64,000 bases of DNA from Nocardioides panacis (GTDB lineage: Bacteria; Actinomycetota; Actinomycetes; Propionibacteriales; Nocardioidaceae): NCBI RefSeq assembly GCF_019039255.1, contig NZ_CP077062.1:1984001-2048000 (forward strand), read 5' to 3'. The stretch's first letter is position 1. Each line of letters opens with the position of its first letter. Positions 17,772-26,495 of the stretch are shown in pieces. A program made the position numbers and the translations under genes. The notes under the pieces were generated by a model, which saw nothing but the letters and a program-made list of their open reading frames with translations, searched no databases and was not told the origin of the DNA.

Positions 17772-18888
17772 ATGTCCAGTCACTCCCGCCCACGATCGTC
17801 GACCCTGCTCGTCGGTGTCGGTGTCGGAGTCGCCGCCGTCGCGGCGGTCGCCTCGTTCACCGCCGTCCCGGCGGCCCCGGGGGCCGTGCGTGCCGGCTCG
17901 CACCCCTTCCACGTCGTGACGATGGTGTCCGACCAGGCGGGCCGGGCGCCGGTCACCGACCCCTCGCTGGTCAATTCCTGGGGCCTCGCGCTCGCGCCGA
18001 CGAGCCCCCCTGTGGGTGTCCGACAACGGGACGAACACCTCCACGCTGTACTCCGGAGCGACGGCTCCCGGCAGCCCGCCGGCCAAGGTCCCGCTGACGG
18101 TCAGCATCCCCGGGGGTGGAGCACCGACCGGTGTCGTGTACAACCCCGCGAGCCGGTTCGTGCTGTCCACCCACGGCAAGACCGGACCGGCGCTGTTCAT
18201 CTTCGCGGGCGAGCACGGCTCGCTGACCGCCTGGAACAAGACCGGAACCCTCACCCAGGCAGTGCCGGTGGCGCACACCGGGAACACCGTCTACAAGGGG
18301 CTGGCGATGGTGACGATGAAGGGCAGGCCCTTCCTGCTCGCCGCCAACTTCGGTCGTGACCGGATCGACGTGTTCAACAGCCACTTCGCCCGGGTGCGCA
18401 TGTCCTCGGCCTTCCGGAACCACGGCATCCCGGCCGGCTACGCGCCGTTCAACGTGGCCAGTCTCGGCAACCGCGTGTACGTGTCCTACGCCAAGCAGGA
18501 TCCGGCCAAGCAGGACGACGTGCCCGGGCGCGGCCACGGGTTCGTCGACGTGTTCACCGACAACGGCCACTTCCAGCGTTCGCTGCTCCGGCGCGGCGTG
18601 CTCGACTCGCCGTGGGGGATGGCGGTCGCACCGACCGGGTTCGGCGGGTTCGCGGGCAGGCTTCTGGTCGGCAACTTCGGCAACGGCAGGATCCACGTCG
18701 TGAACCAGCGCACCGGACGCGTGCTCGCGACGCTGCGCAACGCGGCGGGCAGCCCGCTCACCATCGACGGGCTGTGGGGTCTGTTGCCCGGCAACGGCAC
18801 CGCGGGCGGCACCTCGGACGTCCTGTTCAGCGCCGGTCCCGGTGGTGAGTCCCACGGTCTCGTCGGGCTGCTGCGCGCCGGCGGCTGA
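17772..18888 (+). pseudogene. TIGR03118 family secreted protein, interrupted by a one-base frameshift
   Basis: The first frame (from ATG 17772) encodes a signal peptide and the family opening DPSLVNSWGLALAPTSP. Similarity then continues in another frame as VSDNGTNTSTLYSGATAPG to the stop at 18888. The switch falls exactly in a run of six C at 18005-18010. Deleting one C joins the parts into a 371-residue beta-propeller-like protein (GVVYNPASRFVL, GLAMVTMKGRPFLLAANFG, SPWGMAVAPTGFGGFAG, GLWGLLPGNG). Members of the family are exported proteins of unknown function. Given similar breaks elsewhere in the window, a base-calling error is as likely as a true mutation. Confidence 0.85.
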
Positions 18889-18988
18889 GCGACGGAGAGG
18901 CAACGCTCCTGGGCCGGGCGGGCCGGCCTGACAACCGATCACCGGGCCGCTGCGTATCCCGATGAGAGGCTGGACTCCAGGAGGCGCG

Positions 18989-19849
18989 ATGGGCACGTTG
19001 CAGGAGGAGCTCGACCGGTCGTTCGGCGACGGTCCCCCTCTCCCACCCGTCCGGAGGCACGTCGCGGGCGGCCGCCGCGCCCTGGTACGACGCCGGGTGG
19101 CCGTCGGGGGCGCCGGGCTCGCGGCGGCCGTGGTGCTGGTCACGAGTGCGTACGCTGTCCTGCCCAGCTCCCCGACCGGCTCCGACCGGGTGGCCGGGAA
19201 GCCGGTCCTCGCGGCAACCCCGAGCGTCTCGCCGGCCACGAACGACCCCTCCCGGCCCCCCGCCGAGACGCCCTGGCCGCGCGGAGAGCTGGTCCGCTAC
19301 GTCGACGGCACGCTCGAGGTCCGGCCGAAGGTGATCGTCCACGAGCACATCCGCAATCCCTACGGGTTCGAGCCGCCGGCGCTCTCCGACGCGCTCGACG
19401 TCACCTGGAGGGGCCGGCGGCAGTGGCTGATCCTGGAGAAGCACCCGATGCCCCAGGGCATCACCGTGTCCTCCTCGACCCCCAGCAACGGTTGGGCAAG
19501 CTTCGCCGCCTACGTCGCCGACCAGGTCGCCGCGGACGGAGGCAGCGGCTGGCCGGACACCTTCCGGCTCGATGACCGGGGAGAGGTCGTCCCGACCACG
19601 GGCACCCGGGTCCTCAACCGCACCGACGACCCGCGGCTCGGCCCCGACTTCGCCCCGCGGGGAGCCACGACGGGCGCGGCTGTCATCTCGGTCGCCGGCG
19701 AGAAGGGCAGCTACTTCGTGGTGTGGAGAGTGATCGACGGGACGCTCGACGTGATCACCACTCCTCCCGACGACATCGTGGGCGCCACCTTCGCAGAGCT
19801 CCTGTCCGGCGCACGCGCCCGGTACGCCTCGGGCACGGGACTGCGATGA
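18989..19849 (+). CDS. membrane-anchored anti-sigma-like protein
   Basis: A 286-residue protein starting at the ATG at 18989 behind CCAGGAGG. A ~33-residue cytoplasmic stretch, MGTLQEELDRSFGDGPPLP then Arg-rich, precedes one membrane helix (about 34-56) and a ~220-residue extracytoplasmic domain of no family I recognise. It overlaps the following ECF sigma gene by four bases (ATGA). A small cytoplasmic N-terminus, one helix and an outer domain next to a SigE-type sigma factor is the usual layout of actinobacterial anti-sigma or sigma-associated membrane proteins. No zinc-binding HxxxCxxC motif is visible. Confidence 0.6.
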   Translation: MGTLQEELDRSFGDGPPLPPVRRHVAGGRRALVRRRVAVGGAGLAAAVVLVTSAYAVLPSSPTGSDRVAGKPVLAATPSVSPATNDPSRPPAETPWPRGELVRYVDGTLEVRPKVIVHEHIRNPYGFEPPALSDALDVTWRGRRQWLILEKHPMPQGITVSSSTPSNGWASFAAYVADQVAADGGSGWPDTFRLDDRGEVVPTTGTRVLNRTDDPRLGPDFAPRGATTGAAVISVAGEKGSYFVVWRVIDGTLDVITTPPDDIVGATFAELLSGARARYASGTGLR

Positions 19850-20415
19850 GCCGGGCTTCGAGGGACGACGAGTTCAGCACCTTCGTGGCGGCCCGACAGG
19901 TCCATCTCCGACGTATCGCCTACGCGGTGTGCGGCGACTGGCACCTCGCCGACGACCTGCTGCAGACCTCGCTGGTCAAGCTGTACGTCGCCTGGCCGCG
20001 GCTGCACCAGGACGGTCGTGAGGAGGCCTACGTCCGGCAGATCATCGTGCGGGCCAACATCGACGAGAGCCGACGACCCTGGCGGCGGGAGCGGTCGGGA
20101 CTCGACGGGCACGACCCGGTCGCGCGGCGGGAGCTGCCGACCGAGGAGCGGTCGGCGCTGTTCGAGGCACTGCAGGACCTGCCCCTCATGCAACGTCGGG
20201 TGGTCGTGCTGCGGCACTGGCTGGGCTTGTCGGTCGACGAGACCGCCCGCGAGCTCGGCATCGCGACCGGCACCGTCAAGAGCCACTCGTCACGGGGCAT
20301 CGAGAAGCTGAAGACGGCGCTCGCTCCGGCGGACGCGGTCGACCCGGGCCGAGCGGGTGAGGACGCACGGCCGCAGACCGCTCGGGCGCCCTCGGAGGCG
20401 TCCGAGCTCTCCTGA
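19846..20415 (+). CDS. ECF RNA polymerase sigma factor, SigE family
   Basis: A 189-residue sigma factor. Region 2 includes VHLRRIAYAVCGDWHLADDLLQTSLVKLYVAW, and region 4 LFEALQDLPLMQRRVVVLRHWLGLSVDETARELGIATGTVKSHSSRGIEKLK. It is translationally coupled to the preceding membrane protein, its presumed regulator. The C-terminal ~25 residues are an Ala/Glu/Pro-rich tail. Targets are unknown. Confidence 0.93.
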   Translation: MSRASRDDEFSTFVAARQVHLRRIAYAVCGDWHLADDLLQTSLVKLYVAWPRLHQDGREEAYVRQIIVRANIDESRRPWRRERSGLDGHDPVARRELPTEERSALFEALQDLPLMQRRVVVLRHWLGLSVDETARELGIATGTVKSHSSRGIEKLKTALAPADAVDPGRAGEDARPQTARAPSEASELS

Positions 20416-20461
20416 CCGCGCTCGGCCGGTGCCGGGCACGCGAGCTGCGGCGACCTCGGGC

Positions 20462-22222
20462 CTAGGGGAACGTCGACCGCAGGAGCGCCACGGACCCCAC
20501 CACCCCGAGCAGCACGATCGTGGCGGCAAGGAGCAGGACAGCCACCCGGAACAGGGTCTCCCAGGTCGCCAGCGGGTCGCGGGAGAGCCGTTTGGCGTCC
20601 GGTGCCAGGTCGGTCACCTGTGAGGTCCGGCCGGTGGTCAGGTCATGGGTGAGCTGGCGGGCGCGCTCGGTTGCGCCGCCGGTGACCACGGCTCCCGTCG
20701 CGACATCCAGCAGTGCCCACGCTGCGGTCACCCCGCCGAGGTACGACACCCGCGCCGAGGAGCCCAGGACCGAGCGGCGCGTGATCACGTCGGCCCCGGC
20801 CTGAGCGGTCTGCACGTACAGCACGTGCGTGATCGCACCGATCCCGTGCAGCGCCTCCCGCGCGCAGGCGCGGGCGACCGGGGACAGGCCGGTCGCGTCG
20901 GGGGTGGACGCCGCGGTCAGGTCGGTGCGTGCGACGGCAGCGGCCGCCAGGGCATGGTCCAGCACGGCGCGAGCGGGCCCGACGGCCCGCTCGCGGGAGG
21001 CGATCTCCCCGGTGAGCATGTCCACGTCGGCCTTGAGCGCGCTCGCCCCCGGGTCGGGCACCCGGGGGTCGGTGAGGGTGTTCGCCCAGTCCTGCCGGGC
21101 CTTGTCGAGCTGTGCACGACGGTCGGCGAGATCGGCTGCGACCGGTGCGAGCTTCTTGCGCAGCTCCAGGGTGGCCGCGTCGAGCTCGTCCAGCTTCGCC
21201 GCCAGGACGCTCACCAGGGTGAACGTGGAGCTGTGCTCGGCGATCGCCGCGAACGAGTCCAGCTTCACCTGGATCTTTTCCGCCCTGGACGTCACCTGCG
21301 CGCGCGCGGCGTGCTGCGCCTGGTTGAACGCCCTTCTCGCGGCCTGCTGCACCCGCCCCGGGGCGACATCCGGCTTCGCTGCCGCCTGCGCGAAGGAGTC
21401 CGTCACCGCACGGATGACAGCCTGGGAGGCCGGGTCGAACGTCTCCCGGACCAGGAGCCCTCCGGGGCTCAGCGCACCGGTGGCGAGGACCGCGAGCAGC
21501 GAGGTCTCCACGGGCACCTCGGTGGCGAGGACGGTGAAGTCGGTGGCGACCAGGCCGACCACGTCTGCGGCCGCCTGCACCGGTCCCGCGGCCGTTCCGG
21601 TCGGCGTCCCCGTCTCCCGCGGTTCCGTGCTCCCCCCGGCTCCGTTGTCGGCGACGGACGGTCGCACGACGTCGAGCTCGACCGGTCGGTCACCCGAGCG
21701 GCTGCCGTGACCGTCGTTGCTCTCGGCGCGGGCGTAGCGGGACACGGCCCGGTCGAGCTCGGTCGCGGCCTGCTTGGTGGCGCTCAGGAGGTGACCGAGC
21801 TCCGCCTTCCTCCTGGTGAGGGCGTCGCGCACGGACCGGGCCTGGACGTCGCTGCTCAAGACGTTCATGTCGCCGGTGACCAGCACCCGCCACTCGGTCT
21901 GGTCCTGCGGATGCGCAGCGCGGACTGCGAGGGCGATCTGCTCCGCGGTGTCGGCGAGGACCTGGTGGGTCAGCCACGACGCCAGGGATCCGGCCCGGGC
22001 GCCCAGGGTTACCTCGCCTCGAGGCGCGTCCCCGCCCGGACCCGGCGCGAACGCGGCACGACCCGGCTGCTGGGCTGCCTGGACCTTCGCGCGCGCCTCG
22101 ACCTTCTGAGCCTCGAGCAGCAACCGCTCGAGCGTGCCGTCGCTGCCCGGGGCACCGGACGGCGCAGGGTCGGTGGAATGCACCGGCTGGGTGGTTCGGG
22201 CGGACTGCATGAGATTGACCAT
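20462..22222 (-). CDS. uncharacterised coiled-coil protein with a C-terminal membrane anchor
   Basis: A 586-residue protein I do not recognise. The ATG at 22222 follows GGGGAAG. The N-terminal ~90 residues are low in complexity (Pro, Gly, Ala). The middle is predicted helical, with long heptad-like stretches around DALTRRKAELGHLLSATKQAATELDRAV and KLDELDAATLELRKKLAPVAADLADRRAQLDKARQDW. A hydrophobic helix near the end (FRVAVLLLAATIVLLGVVGSVALL) leaves only a few outer residues, so it is probably tail-anchored facing the cytoplasm. It stands alone, convergent with the sigma factor gene. No enzymatic motif was seen. Confidence 0.7.
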   Translation of the reverse strand: MVNLMQSARTTQPVHSTDPAPSGAPGSDGTLERLLLEAQKVEARAKVQAAQQPGRAAFAPGPGGDAPRGEVTLGARAGSLASWLTHQVLADTAEQIALAVRAAHPQDQTEWRVLVTGDMNVLSSDVQARSVRDALTRRKAELGHLLSATKQAATELDRAVSRYARAESNDGHGSRSGDRPVELDVVRPSVADNGAGGSTEPRETGTPTGTAAGPVQAAADVVGLVATDFTVLATEVPVETSLLAVLATGALSPGGLLVRETFDPASQAVIRAVTDSFAQAAAKPDVAPGRVQQAARRAFNQAQHAARAQVTSRAEKIQVKLDSFAAIAEHSSTFTLVSVLAAKLDELDAATLELRKKLAPVAADLADRRAQLDKARQDWANTLTDPRVPDPGASALKADVDMLTGEIASRERAVGPARAVLDHALAAAAVARTDLTAASTPDATGLSPVARACAREALHGIGAITHVLYVQTAQAGADVITRRSVLGSSARVSYLGGVTAAWALLDVATGAVVTGGATERARQLTHDLTTGRTSQVTDLAPDAKRLSRDPLATWETLFRVAVLLLAATIVLLGVVGSVALLRSTFP

Positions 22223-22719
22223 CGTGACTTCCCCGTTCCCCGTGAACGGCGCGACCTCTGCGCTACGACGCCGGAGCAGGACTGCTGGCACGTCGCGTGC
22301 TTCGCGCTCTCCTGCTCCCGATCCTGCCCGTTCCGCCGCGTCACCGGAAGCCCTCGCAGGTCCGGCATCCGCCCAGAGCCGCCCCCAAGGAGGGCAAGGA
22401 TCCGGAATCCGGGAGACGCGCCCAGTGTGGGGATATATCAGGAAATGTCGTCCCAGACCCGGCGGCCCTGCAGCCATCCGTCTCGGAACCCGGGGAGCAC
22501 ACATGAGCCATGCACGAGCAGCGTCGAGCGCGACGGGGCGCCGTGCGTCGGAGGGTCTCGGGTACGCCCGGTGACGTCTGCGCCGGACCGCGGCCTCACG
22601 CGTGCCGTCGAGGTGGGCGTGCTGGCGCCCCTCATGGTGGGGATCTCAGGGAAGCCCGGGGAGAAGGAGCGCTGTTCCCCGCCTTGCTCCCCCGCAGCTG
22701 AAGAGTGCCTGACCGTGTG
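22223..22719. other. about 500 bases without a supported gene
   Basis: This stretch lies between the start of the coiled-coil gene (22222) and the stop of the PAP2-like gene (22720), both on the minus strand. Short ORFs here are Arg/Pro-rich shadows. A less GC-rich patch at 22425-22455 contains atatatc and could be part of a promoter. I see no repeat, RNA gene or hairpin I would stand behind. Confidence 0.5.
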
Positions 22720-23832
22720 TCACCGGGGCCGCTCCCGCCGGCCGCGACCCCCGGCGGGAGGGCCGTCGGACCGGGCGGGTCGGAAGACTCTCGGCCAGGT
22801 CCCGTCGAGCGGCACGATCCGCAGGGCGGCGGCCACGCTCACCAGGGCGATGCCGAGTCCGACGAGGTCGTCCACGAAGAAGTGCCAGCCCAGGTACACC
22901 GTGGCCACGATCGTGCCGCACAAGAACACGGTGAGGACGGCGGCGAGCCGGCGCAGGCCCAGCCGCCAGGCCATCAGCACGATCACGGTCGTCACGCCGA
23001 CGTGCAGGCTCGCGAACGCGGAGACCTGGGCGAACGCGTCGTGCGCCGACGGGTCGGCCAGGAGCCGGGTCCGCTGAGCGAGGTACAGGGTCTGGGTGTC
23101 CTGCACCAGGGTGTGCGGGAGACCCGCGAACTCGCCCGGCGCCGAGTGGAAGGGGCCGAGGGACGGGATCGCGTAGTAGGAGGCGACCCCCAGGATCCAC
23201 ACGCACACGAACGAGGTGATGAACGCATACCCGTCGCGGATCCGGTCGGGCAGGACGACTGCGGCGACGAACGAGACCGACACCAGGGTCGAGAAGGACT
23301 CGTAGACGCCGACCAGGACGTAGGTCGCCACGCCCTGGCCGAGCAGGTCGTGCAGCAGGACGGCGGGACTGTGCCCGAGGAACAGCCAGCGGTCCCACCC
23401 CAGCAGCAGCCGGTCGCGCGGCCGGTTCAGCACGTCCCAGCTCTTCAGGTTGTGGTAGCAGAAGTAGACGACGTGGTAGGCCCCGAGGGCGCCCGCGGCG
23501 AGCAGCAGGCGTCGTGCACCCCACCGGTGACGGAGGGTCAGCAGGACGGCGCGCGCCCGGGTGCGCGAGCCGGCCGGAGCACGTCGTACCGCGTCCACCG
23601 CGAGCAGCACGACGAAGATGCCGAGGGTCAGCAGGACCCGCCGCGCGAGGATCGCGCCGTTCGGGTCGCGCAGCGGGATGCCGGTCTGCAGCGAGCGGAC
23701 CAGGGTGACCAGGACGAAGGCGGCCACCAGCGACCACAGTCGTACGACGGACGCACGGCCCGGGCCTCCGGCGTCGACGTCGGAGCGAGGGACGGGCACG
23801 GGAGAGGGCTCCTCGACGTGGTCAGGCAGCAT
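22720..23832 (-). CDS. PAP2-superfamily membrane protein (inositolphosphotransferase/phosphatase-like)
   Basis: A 370-residue polytopic protein from the ATG at 23832. Eight or so helices surround the PAP2_3 signature: YFCYHNLKSWD and PRDRLLLGWDRWLF, then FASLHVGVTTVI (catalytic His) and GWHFFVDDLVG (His and Asp of motif 3). This layout matches the AUR1/IPC-synthase-like and inositolphosphotransferase branch more than simple lipid phosphatases. It overlaps by 11 bases the end of the upstream gene and closes the five-gene operon with flippase, GT4 and PIG-L. A role in phospho-head-group transfer or removal on a glycolipid is inferred. Confidence 0.8.
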   Translation of the reverse strand: MLPDHVEEPSPVPVPRSDVDAGGPGRASVVRLWSLVAAFVLVTLVRSLQTGIPLRDPNGAILARRVLLTLGIFVVLLAVDAVRRAPAGSRTRARAVLLTLRHRWGARRLLLAAGALGAYHVVYFCYHNLKSWDVLNRPRDRLLLGWDRWLFLGHSPAVLLHDLLGQGVATYVLVGVYESFSTLVSVSFVAAVVLPDRIRDGYAFITSFVCVWILGVASYYAIPSLGPFHSAPGEFAGLPHTLVQDTQTLYLAQRTRLLADPSAHDAFAQVSAFASLHVGVTTVIVLMAWRLGLRRLAAVLTVFLCGTIVATVYLGWHFFVDDLVGLGIALVSVAAALRIVPLDGTWPRVFRPARSDGPPAGGRGRRERPR

Positions 23833-24562
23833 CGGTGGTGCCCGGGGATCGGTGTCGCAGGAACTTCTCCGGTCCACCAGAAGCACGGGCACCGCTTGCG
23901 AGCCACGCGTGCAGCGCCCGCGCGTCCCGCCGTTCGATCTCGTCGAGGCAGCGTTGCCGCCAGGCGACGATCTCGAGGCGCCCGGTCGCCGTGCTCTCGC
24001 CGGTCAGGTCCCAGAACGACTGCCGCCACAGACGGCACAGCGTCCCGTCGTCGAGGCCCCGCGGCTGCGGTCGGTGCGACGACGGTGCCTGGGGCGGGGC
24101 CCCGGTCCGGCCCGGGGTGGGCGGTGGCTCGGCCGCGGCCCGGGGCCCCGGGCGGCGCACGGCTCGTGGGGCGGCCCCGGCGGGGCGGACGGCGGCGCCT
24201 CCCCCGGTCGTCGGGCCGCGACCGCGCAGTCGGCGCACGAGGCGCCAGGCCACCGGGGAGGTGACAAGGACGAGCGTCAGGAGCAGCAGGGCGAGGGCCG
24301 GAGCGAGGCGGGCGACCGCCCAGTAGCCGACGACCGCGGCGGCGGCTGCCAGGCCGGGCCGCAGCACCGCGCGGGGGTCGCCGTCCGGGGCGGCCCGGGT
24401 GCCCCGCAGGCTTCTCGTGGCCAGCACGACGGCGGTGGCCACGACGGTCACGGCGGCCAGGCAGCCGAGGGCGACTCCGGGGCCCCACTCGAGCATTCCG
24501 AGGCCGATGCCGCACGTCGCGACCAGCGACCACGTCGCCCGCCACTTCGAGGCGCCGTTCAC
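23822..24562 (-). CDS. uncharacterised membrane protein of the glycolipid-type operon
   Basis: A 246-residue protein. The GTG at 24562 overlaps the PIG-L stop (GTGA). Four hydrophobic segments occupy the first ~105 residues (WSLVATCGIGLGMLEWG, VALGCLAAVTVVATAVVLA, then two in LAAAAAVVGYWAVARLAPALALLLLTLVLV). A Pro/Arg/Gly-rich linker follows, then a ~70-residue soluble domain with TLCRLWRQSFWDLTG, IVAWRQRCLDEIERRD and HAWLASGARASGGPEKFL. I do not recognise the family. Its place between the PIG-L and PAP2-like genes, overlapping both, argues for a role in the same complex or pathway. Confidence 0.7.
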   Translation of the reverse strand: MNGASKWRATWSLVATCGIGLGMLEWGPGVALGCLAAVTVVATAVVLATRSLRGTRAAPDGDPRAVLRPGLAAAAAVVGYWAVARLAPALALLLLTLVLVTSPVAWRLVRRLRGRGPTTGGGAAVRPAGAAPRAVRRPGPRAAAEPPPTPGRTGAPPQAPSSHRPQPRGLDDGTLCRLWRQSFWDLTGESTATGRLEIVAWRQRCLDEIERRDARALHAWLASGARASGGPEKFLRHRSPGTTDAA

Positions 24563-25401
24563 GGGCGTGCCGACGGGGTGCGCGCCCGCAGCGACGCGAA
24601 GACGTCGCCGACCCGGTCGGGCGCCGGGCGGCCCTGCTCGACGTACCACTCGTGACCGAGCAACGCGGCGAACACCGGCAGGGGCAGCGCGGCGAGGTGG
24701 TCGATCAGCCGCCGGGGGCCGGGGCCCCGGCGCTGCGAGGAGTGCGCTGCCATGGCCGCACGCTTGTCCCGGGCCACGGCGCCCACGCGCACCCGGTGGG
24801 TGATCGTGTGCGGGTCGGCGAAGACGCCTGCGGTGCCGTAGGGCGCGGACCGGCCCAGCGGATGACCCACCAGGTGCAGCGCCCGCAGCAGCCCCCGGAA
24901 GCCCCGGCCGGGCAGCGTGGCCTCCAGCACGACCGGGGTGCCGGCGAGTCCCGCCGCCCGCGTGCCGGCGCGGTGCACCTGGACATGGTCGGGATGCCCG
25001 TAGCCGCCCTGGGCGTCGTAGATGGTGAGCACGTCGGCGTGCTCCTCGTCCAGCACCTGGACGAGCAGGGCGGCGACGTCCTCGACGTCACGGTGGGCGA
25101 AGCAGTCGGTGTCCGCCGGGTCGGGGTGCAGCCCGGAGTCCGGCAGCCCGAACCGGACGACGCGGTGGACGCCGAGCGCACGTGCCGCGGCGTCGAGCTC
25201 GTCGCCACGGGTGCTGGCAAGGGCCGGACCCGCACCGTCGGCGGCACCGGCCAACCCGCGCTCGCCGTCGGTGGCCGTGACGAGGACGACGCGGTGCCCG
25301 TCGCGGGCCGCCCGCGCCAGGAGGCCGCCGGTGAGCAGCGTCTCGTCGTCGGGGTGGGCGTGGAACGACACGAGGGTGAAGGTCCGCGGGTCGGGGCTCA
25401 T
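24559..25401 (-). CDS. PIG-L family (LmbE-like) zinc deacetylase
   Basis: A 280-residue enzyme with the PIG-L metal-binding signature HAHPDDET near residue 14 and the second-half motif GGYGHPDHVQVH. The family removes N-acetyl groups from GlcNAc-linked substrates such as GlcNAc-inositol (MshB), N-acetylglucosaminyl-phosphatidylinositol and antibiotic intermediates. Gene neighbours (GT4, flippase, PAP2-like) favour a lipid- or inositol-linked sugar as substrate; this is inference. The ATG at 25401 overlaps the GT4 stop by four bases and its own stop overlaps the next start. Confidence 0.9.
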   Translation of the reverse strand: MSPDPRTFTLVSFHAHPDDETLLTGGLLARAARDGHRVVLVTATDGERGLAGAADGAGPALASTRGDELDAAARALGVHRVVRFGLPDSGLHPDPADTDCFAHRDVEDVAALLVQVLDEEHADVLTIYDAQGGYGHPDHVQVHRAGTRAAGLAGTPVVLEATLPGRGFRGLLRALHLVGHPLGRSAPYGTAGVFADPHTITHRVRVGAVARDKRAAMAAHSSQRRGPGPRRLIDHLAALPLPVFAALLGHEWYVEQGRPAPDRVGDVFASLRARTPSARP

Positions 25402-26495
25402 GGTGCGACCACCTCGCGGAGCGTCCGGGGGCGTGCCTCGACGGCGGTCTCGTAGGTCCGGTCGTGGAGATGCAGCGCGCGGGGCCAGGTGTGGGTGCTC
25501 GGGACCGTGCGGTTGTGCTCGCTGATCCGGGTCCGCAGCGCCGGTTCGCGGACCAGGCGGGCCACCGCGTCCCGCAGTCCCCGGTCGTCGTGGGCCAGCA
25601 GCCCCTCCACGCCGTCGCGGACGAACTCGGTCAGACCGGTCGTCGCGAGCCCGACCACCGGGAGGCCGACGGCGCGCGCCTCGAGGGCCGCGAGCCCGAA
25701 GGACTCGAGCCGCGCTGGTGCGACGTACACGTCGCTCTCGGCCAGGATCCTCCGCACGGTCGGGTTGTCGACGCCCCCCCGCAGCGTGACGAGGTGACCG
25801 AGGCCGCGTCGGCGTACCTCGTGCTCCACCCGGGGCCGCAGAGGGCCGTCGCCGACCAGGACCAGCTCGACCGGCAGGGCGGCCGAGGCCTGCAGCCGGT
25901 CGAAGATCCGGAGCAGCTCGAGCGGGCGCTTGCGAGCGGCCAGCCGCAGGGTGCTGACGATCCGGACGCTGTCGTGGACCGGGGGCGTGCTCGCGCGAGG
26001 TGCCGCGTCCACTGCGTTCGGGAGGACCTGGACCGACGTACCGGCGCGCAACCGGGGGGCCACCTGCCCGGCGGCGAGCCGGCTCACCGCGCTCCACGTG
26101 ACCGGAGCGCTGCGCAGCCCGGCCAGCGCGGCCGCCCAGGTCGGCAGCGGACCGAGACCGTTCCACAGCGAGTGGACCGTGACGACCGTCGGGACGCCGC
26201 GCCGGGCGAGGGCAGCCGCCACCGGTGCGGTGAACGGCGCCACCACCGAGACATGGGCATGGACGACGTCCACGTCGCTCGTCCCGGTCCGCCAGCCCTC
26301 CGACAGTGATCGCGCACGAAGCACCTCGACCGGCCCGGAGTCGTCGGACCACCGGCCCTCCGCACGGGACGGCGTGGACGTGAGCACGCGCACGGTGTGG
26401 CCGGCCGCCTCCTGACGCGCGGCCAGGTCGGCGACGTGCAGCTCGATGCCACCGGTGACCGGTGGGTAGTGGTCGGTGACGTGCAGGATCCTCAT
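25398..26495 (-). CDS. family 4 glycosyltransferase
   Basis: A 365-residue GT-B enzyme. The N-terminal domain opens MRILHVTDHYPPVTGGIELHV, with the glycine loop that contacts acceptor and nucleotide. The C-terminal domain has LVLVGDGPLRP and the EX7E motif in APARLESFGLAALEARAVGLPVV. The ATG at 26495 overlaps the stop of the flippase-like gene by four bases and the end overlaps the PIG-L start. With the deacetylase next door, a GlcNAc transferase making the PIG-L substrate is the simplest guess. Confidence 0.92.
   Translation of the reverse strand: MRILHVTDHYPPVTGGIELHVADLAARQEAAGHTVRVLTSTPSRAEGRWSDDSGPVEVLRARSLSEGWRTGTSDVDVVHAHVSVVAPFTAPVAAALARRGVPTVVTVHSLWNGLGPLPTWAAALAGLRSAPVTWSAVSRLAAGQVAPRLRAGTSVQVLPNAVDAAPRASTPPVHDSVRIVSTLRLAARKRPLELLRIFDRLQASAALPVELVLVGDGPLRPRVEHEVRRRGLGHLVTLRGGVDNPTVRRILAESDVYVAPARLESFGLAALEARAVGLPVVGLATTGLTEFVRDGVEGLLAHDDRGLRDAVARLVREPALRTRISEHNRTVPSTHTWPRALHLHDRTYETAVEARPRTLREVVAP

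Noticed and set aside
20645-23077. An 810-codon plus-strand open frame opposite the coiled-coil and PAP2-like genes
   Set aside because: It spans two real minus-strand genes and the gap between them and has only low-complexity G/R/H-rich sequence.
25774-25780. Seven-base run in the GT4 gene as another possible error site
   Set aside because: LVTLRGGVDNPTVRRIL continues the family sequence in one frame across the run.
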